Assembly (NCBI RefSeq): GCF_003634705.1
Contig: NZ_RBWU01000004.1
Location: forward strand, 620,001 to 684,000
Length of the DNA: 64,000 nucleotides
Direction of reading: 5' to 3'
Source: Actinomadura pelletieri DSM 43383
Lineage (GTDB): Bacteria; Actinomycetota; Actinomycetes; Streptosporangiales; Streptosporangiaceae
The position numbers and the translations under genes are program-made. Of this stretch, positions 59,872 through 64,000 are shown in pieces (positions within the stretch are counted from its first letter, which is position 1; the number at the start of each line of letters is the position of its first letter). The notes below the pieces were generated by a model. The model searched no databases and was not told where the DNA came from. It saw nothing but the letters and a program-made list of their open reading frames with translations.

Positions 59872-60570
59872 TCAGTCCTCCACGACGAGGACTTCCAGAT
59901 GGCGGGGGCCGTGGACGCCCTCGACGCGGACCATCTCGATCCCGTGGGTCGCGGACGGCCCGCTGATCCACGTCAGCGGACGCGACGGGTCGAGCCGCTC
60001 CACCGCCTCCGGGACCGTCCCGACGATCTGGTCGGCGTGCACCACGCACAGGTGGTAGCCGGGGACGAGGGTGAGCGCCCGCCGGCCCTGCGCGCGGCCA
60101 CCGTCCAGAACGATCGTCCCGGTCTGCGCGACGGCGACCGCGCAGCCGGTGACGGCGGCGTCCACGGCGGCGAGCGTGCCGGTGTCGACCGCCGGGGCGT
60201 CGGCCAGGGCGCGGACGCCGTCCAGCTCCGCGAGCCATCCGAACGGCAGGTCGGCCGGGACGACGATCTGCCGGGCCTCCCGCCCCCACAGCGCGGCGGC
60301 GACGGCCGTGCCCAGCTCGTCGGCGCTCACATGCCGCACCGCCGCGCGGTTGTCGGCGACCCGCTCGGTGAACAGGGCCAGAACGTCCGCCCTGGTCCCG
60401 GCCTCGGCGTCGGAGAGCCGGCGCGCGTAGCGGCGCGGCACCGGCGGGCGCGGGCCGCGCGCCCCGCCGAGCGCCTCCCGGACCCGCCGCAGCACCTCCG
60501 CGCGCGAGCCCGCGCCGACCGGTCCGACCGGTCTGCCGGCGGGGGTCACGGCCGGCTCCGCGTCCACCAC
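59872..60570 (-). CDS. lutC: LutC, lactate utilization protein C
   Basis: A 232-residue protein of the LutC/YkgG family. Marks are REARQIVVPADLPFGWLAEL, AVAQTGTIVLDGG and LTLVPGYHLCVVHADQIV, with SGPSATHGIEMVRVEGVHG P-type sequence near the end. It is the third member of the LutABC lactate oxidase complex, which converts L-lactate to pyruvate. GTG 60570 overlaps the lutB end by 25 bases, as expected in a tight operon. Confidence 0.93.
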   Translation of the reverse strand: MVDAEPAVTPAGRPVGPVGAGSRAEVLRRVREALGGARGPRPPVPRRYARRLSDAEAGTRADVLALFTERVADNRAAVRHVSADELGTAVAAALWGREARQIVVPADLPFGWLAELDGVRALADAPAVDTGTLAAVDAAVTGCAVAVAQTGTIVLDGGRAQGRRALTLVPGYHLCVVHADQIVGTVPEAVERLDPSRPLTWISGPSATHGIEMVRVEGVHGPRHLEVLVVED

Positions 60571-62075
60571 GCGCGGAAGCTCTCCGCCGGCGGCGCGGGC
60601 AGGTCACGCGCCTCCGTCCACTTCCCGAGCAGGCCCGGCAGGCGCCGGATCCGGCCGCCGCGCGACAGCAGCCGCGCCCACCGGGTGCCGCGCCGCAGCG
60701 CGGTCTCGTGGCGGCGCGGGTCGGCCATGGTCCACGCCAGGCCGCGCATCAGCATCAGCTCCGGCGTGGGGACGGGCCGGCGGCGCCGCGACTCGACCAC
60801 CAGACCGCGCAGGTGCACCAGCACCTCCGGAATGTCGATCTTCACCGGGCAGACGTCGGCGCAGGCGCCGCAGAGCGTCGACGCGTAGGGCAGGGACGCG
60901 TCCGCCGCGCCGTCCACCCCGCGCAGCTGCGGGGTGAGGATCGCGCCGATCGGCCCCGGATGGACCGGGCCGTACGCCTGACCGCCGGTGCGCTCGTAGA
61001 CGGGACAGACGTTCATGCAGGCCGAGCAGCGGACACAGCGCAGCGCGGCGCGGCCGACCTCGTCGGCCAGGGCCCTGGTGCGCCCGTTGTCGAGCAGGAC
61101 GAGATGAAACGCGCGTGGCCCGTCGCCCGGCGCCACCCCCGTCCAGCACGCGACATACGGCGTCATCCGGTCACCGGACGACGAGCGCGGCAGGAGTTGG
61201 AGGAACACCTCCATGTCGGCCCATGTCGGGACGACCTTGTCGATTCCGGCGACGGTGATCAGCGTGTCGGGGAGGGTGGCGCACATCCGCGCGTTGCCCT
61301 CGGACTCCAGCGTCACGAGCGTGCCGGTCTCGGCGACGAGGAAGTTCGCGCCGGTGATCCCGACACGGGCGCGCAGGAACCGTTCGCGCAGATGGGCGCG
61401 GACGGCGGCGACCAACGCGGCGGGATCGTCGGGCGACCCGTCCGCGGCCTCCCCCGGATCGGTGTCCGCCGAAGACTCCGTCATGACCATGCCGGTCCGC
61501 AGGAAGAGTTCCCTGATCTCCGCGCGGTCGCGGTGCAGCGCGGGCGACAGCAGGTGCGACGGCTCGTCGTCGCCGAGCCGCACGACCAGATCGGCCAGCG
61601 CGGTCTCGTGGACGGTCACGCCCGCGTCGGCCAGCGCGCCGGTCAGCCCGATCTCCCTGAGGGTCGCCGACGAGGACTTGACGACCTCGTCCGCACCGGC
61701 CGCCCGCACCAGTCCGGTCACGATGGCGCGAGCCTCGTCGGCGTCCGCGGCCCAGTGCACGGTGCCGCCCGCCTCGGTGACGGCGCGTTCCAGCGTCTCC
61801 AGGTGCGTGTCGAGGTCGAGCAGCGTCGCGTCCCCGACGGCGCGGGCGGTCTCGCGCAGTTCCTCCCAGTCGGGTAGCTCGGCCGCCGCGGCCGCCTCGC
61901 GTTCCCGCGCCGCCGCGACCGCGACGCGCAGACTCCGGCGCTGGCCGGTGTCGGCCAGCGCCGACCGGGCGGCCACGGCGAACTTCGGCATCGGCAGCGC
62001 AACCGCCCCGCCCGCCGCGGTCGGCGGGCTCGTCCGCGCGGAGGAGGGCGTCGTCCGCGGGGAGGAGGCCGTCAC
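60546..62075 (-). CDS. lutB: LutB, lactate utilization iron-sulfur protein B
   Basis: A 509-residue protein. The N-terminal LUD domain has VVKSSSATLREIGLTGALAD and GITGANFLVAETGTLVTLES. The C-terminal ferredoxin part has two 4Fe-4S motifs, LRCVRCSACMNVCPVYERTG and STLCGACADVCPVKIDIP. It carries electrons from lactate oxidation. GTG 62075 overlaps the lutA stop by 4 bases (GTGA), so it is translationally coupled. Confidence 0.94.
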   Translation of the reverse strand: MTASSPRTTPSSARTSPPTAAGGAVALPMPKFAVAARSALADTGQRRSLRVAVAAAREREAAAAAELPDWEELRETARAVGDATLLDLDTHLETLERAVTEAGGTVHWAADADEARAIVTGLVRAAGADEVVKSSSATLREIGLTGALADAGVTVHETALADLVVRLGDDEPSHLLSPALHRDRAEIRELFLRTGMVMTESSADTDPGEAADGSPDDPAALVAAVRAHLRERFLRARVGITGANFLVAETGTLVTLESEGNARMCATLPDTLITVAGIDKVVPTWADMEVFLQLLPRSSSGDRMTPYVACWTGVAPGDGPRAFHLVLLDNGRTRALADEVGRAALRCVRCSACMNVCPVYERTGGQAYGPVHPGPIGAILTPQLRGVDGAADASLPYASTLCGACADVCPVKIDIPEVLVHLRGLVVESRRRRPVPTPELMLMRGLAWTMADPRRHETALRRGTRWARLLSRGGRIRRLPGLLGKWTEARDLPAPPAESFRAWWTRSRP

Positions 62076-62815
62076 GCCGGCCCCGTCGCGGCGAGGATCT
62101 CCGCAAGATGCAAGGTCCGGACGCCGCCGCGCAACCGGGACAGCGCGCCGCCGATGTGCGCGAGACAGGAGTTGTCGACCGCGCAGACCACGTCGGCCCC
62201 CGTGTCGCGGATGTGCCGGACCTTGTCGGCCACCATCGCGACCGACACATCGGAGTTCTTCATCGCGAACGCGCCCCCGAAACCGCAGCACTCCCCCTCC
62301 GCCGGGAGTTCCACCAGGTCGAGACCCCGGACGGCGCGCAGCAGCCGCAACGGCCGGTCGGCGACGCCGAGCGTCCGCGTGGACTGGCACGACGGATGGT
62401 AGGTGACCCGGTGCGGGAAGTACGCGCCGACATCGGTCACGCCTAAGACGTCCACGAGGAACTCCGTCAGCTCGTGGACGGCGATCCCCTCGGCGGCGCG
62501 GGCGAGCCCCGGGTCCCTGGCGGTGCGCGCGATCCGCGGGTAGGCGGCCCGGACGGTCGCCGCGCACGACGCCGACGCCGCCACGACCACCTCGGCGCCG
62601 TCGCGCACCGCGCCCTCGAACACCGCGGTGTAGGCGCGGGCCAGGTCGGCGGCCTCGCGGTGGTAACCGGACGTCCAGTGGACCTGCCCGCAGCAGGTCT
62701 GCCCCGGCGGGTACACGACCTCGTGCCCGAGCCGTTCCAGCAGCACGGTCATCGCCTTGCCGGTACCGGGGAACAGCGCGTCATCGAAACAGGCGACGGA
62801 CAGCGCGACCCGCAC
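62072..62815 (-). CDS. lutA: LutA, lactate utilization protein A
   Basis: A 247-residue protein with the two Cys-Cys-Gly domains of LutA/GlcF proteins: QTCCGQVHWTSGYHREAADL and GECCGFGGAFAMKNSDVSVA, with AVDNSCLAHIGG and YHPSCQSTRTLG supplying further cysteines. It binds an iron-sulfur cluster and works with LutB and LutC. GTG 62815 (VRVALS) is chosen because the family starts MRVAL and GGAG lies 8 bases upstream; GTGs at 62824 and 62833 are in frame. The order lutA-lutB-lutC is standard. Confidence 0.92.
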   Translation of the reverse strand: MRVALSVACFDDALFPGTGKAMTVLLERLGHEVVYPPGQTCCGQVHWTSGYHREAADLARAYTAVFEGAVRDGAEVVVAASASCAATVRAAYPRIARTARDPGLARAAEGIAVHELTEFLVDVLGVTDVGAYFPHRVTYHPSCQSTRTLGVADRPLRLLRAVRGLDLVELPAEGECCGFGGAFAMKNSDVSVAMVADKVRHIRDTGADVVCAVDNSCLAHIGGALSRLRGGVRTLHLAEILAATGPA

Positions 62816-63091
62816 CGGCCTCACTCCCCCCACGCCTCGCCAAGGCCGTTCCCGCCGAACATCGTAGGGCTTTCACGCGCCGACGGCGTGTCGTTCTCCC
62901 TCCGTTATCCCGGAACGGAAACGCTGGGTCTGGCACCTCCGAGTGAGACGGGTCACACGTCCCCGGTACTCCAGTACCAACGGACAACCGTCCCAACGGG
63001 CTATGGCCGGAATGTGCGAACCGTTCCACACTGAGAGGCGTCCAAAAAGGAAAGCACCACGACCGACCAGTAGTTGAACCGGAGGCACACA

Positions 63092-63295
63092 ATGTGCCCG
63101 CACCAGCCACCTTGTCCCTCGCACGACGCACCCGACCGCGACGCCGCCCGGACGCTGGCCTCCCATCCCGAACAGGGCTGGAGCCTGCTGTGCAACGGCG
63201 TCGTGCTGTTCGAGGACACCGGTGAGCTGCTGCCCGACGGGGGAATCATCGCACCGCACCGGCCGACGGATCCGCTGGCTCCGTCCGCCGCCTGA
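63092..63295 (+). CDS. DUF5999 small protein
   Basis: A 67-residue protein, MCPHQPPCPS at the start and HPEQGWSLLCNGVVLFEDTG in the middle, then LLPDGGIIAPHRP, the DUF5999 family of actinobacteria, usually near 65-75 residues. Two early and one later Cys might bind a metal. ATG 63092 has GGAGG 6 bases upstream. Function unknown; relatives are often found next to secondary-metabolite or regulatory genes. It has its own transcript between lutA and the convergent hydrolase. Confidence 0.88.
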   Translation: MCPHQPPCPSHDAPDRDAARTLASHPEQGWSLLCNGVVLFEDTGELLPDGGIIAPHRPTDPLAPSAA

Positions 63296-63366
63296 ACGGC
63301 TCCCACGGGGGGCTAGTTCAAACGGGTGATCATCCTCGGGGGCACGGCTCACCTGCCCTTGAACCT

Positions 63367-63389
63367 CCGGGCCCGTTCCCCGGGCCCGG
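63367..63389. terminator. hairpin terminator between convergent genes
   Basis: CCGGGCCC (63367-63374), 7-base loop, GGGCCCGG (63382-63389), between the DUF5999 gene and the convergent hydrolase gene. Confidence 0.6.
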
Positions 63390-63418
63390 AACCGCCGACC
63401 GGACCGCCGACACGACCT

Positions 63419-64000
63419 CTACGGGCCGCCCGTCCGCACGGGGCGGGCCGCCCGACCCCGCGACCCCGCCCACCGTCGCAACCACGGTTCCGCCGCGCTC
63501 CCGACCGCGGCGGGATCGCGTTTCAGGTCGTGCCGCTCCCCCGCCAGCACCGCGACCTCCGCCGCGTCCGCCGCGTCCGGCACCCCGAACGGGTCACGGT
63601 CGCCGTTGACGACGAGCACCTCCACGCCCGCCGAACGCAGCTCGTCCACCCGCGTCCTCTCCGGGTTGCGCGGCGGGTGCAGCGGGAACGCCAGCGCCAC
63701 GACACCGGCCGCGCCGGCCGCCGTCGCCGTCCGGCACGCCACCCTGGCGCCGTTGCTGCGACCGCCCTGCACGAGCGGGACGTCGTCGCCGAACCGCCGC
63801 CGCAACGCTCCGACGACCTCCAGCCACGCCTCGTCCTGCTTCACCGCCGACCCCGGCGCGCGGCGTCCCGCGAGCCGGAACGGCTGCGTCACCCGCGCGA
63901 CCGCGCCGCCCAAGGCGAGCGCGGTGTCCCGCACGGCGAGCAGGTCGGGCGCCTCCACTCCCCCGTTCGACCCGTGCGTCAGGACCAGCAGGAACGCCGG
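63419..64000 (-). CDS. KANL3/Tex30-type alpha/beta hydrolase-like protein, start beyond the window
   Basis: About 193 residues are visible and the start lies outside. The opening reads PAFLLVLTHGSNGGVEAPDL, the nucleophile elbow is LVQGGRSNGARVA (GxSxG), the acid region is VLVVNGDRDPFGVPD, and the His is in GERHDLKRDP. This matches the KANL3/Tex30 branch of alpha/beta hydrolases (PF20408). Length and order agree with actinobacterial members of about 200 residues, so little is missing. Substrate unknown. Confidence 0.82.
   Translation of the reverse strand, partial: PAFLLVLTHGSNGGVEAPDLLAVRDTALALGGAVARVTQPFRLAGRRAPGSAVKQDEAWLEVVGALRRRFGDDVPLVQGGRSNGARVACRTATAAGAAGVVALAFPLHPPRNPERTRVDELRSAGVEVLVVNGDRDPFGVPDAADAAEVAVLAGERHDLKRDPAAVGSAAEPWLRRWAGSRGRAARPVRTGGP

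Noticed and set aside
1..64000. A complete prophage, ICE or biosynthetic gene cluster
   Set aside because: Only isolated recombinases and remnants are seen. There are no structural phage genes, relaxases, or PKS/NRPS modules.

Overview
The window reads as chromosomal DNA of a high-GC actinomycete, most likely in or near the Thermomonosporaceae/Streptosporangiales (for example Actinomadura). The lineage is inferred from gene content and style: very strong third-position G/C bias, many GTG starts, 4-bp ATGA/GTGA operon overlaps, leaderless promoters with the -10 box 6 bases before the start codon, and actinobacterial families (DUF3618, holin-X, DUF3040, DUF5999, Rv2578c-type radical SAM, menaquinone synthesis through isochorismate/o-succinylbenzoate). 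No rRNA, tRNA or CRISPR array was recognised.

1-8 kb: an exporter/AsnC pair, then an envelope-response block of histidine kinase and response regulator divergent from a three-gene ABC exporter. The first permease gene is frameshifted at a C7 tract. Next comes an ArsR / SRPBCC / alpha-beta hydrolase operon.

8-19 kb is accessory and eroded. It holds a shattered ECF sigma-SnoaL gene, a DUF3703 gene, a Tn3-type transposase remnant, and an intact tyrosine recombinase divergent from a zinc-ribbon coiled-coil protein across an AT-rich spacer. Further on are an HPF1-like (DUF2228) gene cut and joined to a headless alcohol dehydrogenase, a second recombinase remnant, and SDR, Old Yellow Enzyme and unknown fragments with a 44-bp perfect palindrome.

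19-35 kb: a TetR gene with its own palindrome, a membrane-stress style operon (holin-X, DUF3618, YihY), several single-gene enzymes and acetyltransferases, a YdeI-like gene killed by one nonsense codon, a vWA + ARPP-1 pair, a DMT transporter, a 947-residue protein with a degenerate P-loop domain, and a WYL-DinB fusion.

35.5-35.7 kb holds a candidate stand-alone structured RNA with its own terminator. 36-48 kb has housekeeping and accessory genes: GHL10 lipoprotein, Rv2578c-type radical SAM enzyme, HtrA-like protease, spermidine-synthase-like protein, BioY, isochorismate synthase, a KhtTU-like antiporter pair, Nei glycosylase, fatty acid desaturase and a tyrosine phosphatase.

48-55 kb is the menaquinone block (menD-menC-menB on the minus strand, menE divergent; isochorismate synthase lies 5 kb away) followed by a principal-type sigma factor and a strong terminator. 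55-64 kb has a phytase-like secreted protein, a NUDIX hydrolase, small zinc-ribbon proteins, a TetR gene preceded by a motif found three times in this window, the lutABC lactate-oxidation operon, a DUF5999 gene and the start-truncated end of an alpha/beta hydrolase.

The best candidates for something new are the structured RNA at 35.57-35.74 kb, the vWA/ARPP-1 pair, the bacterial HPF1-like gene, the integrase/zinc-ribbon coiled-coil module, and the shared promoter motifs around the men genes and the 59-kb TetR gene.
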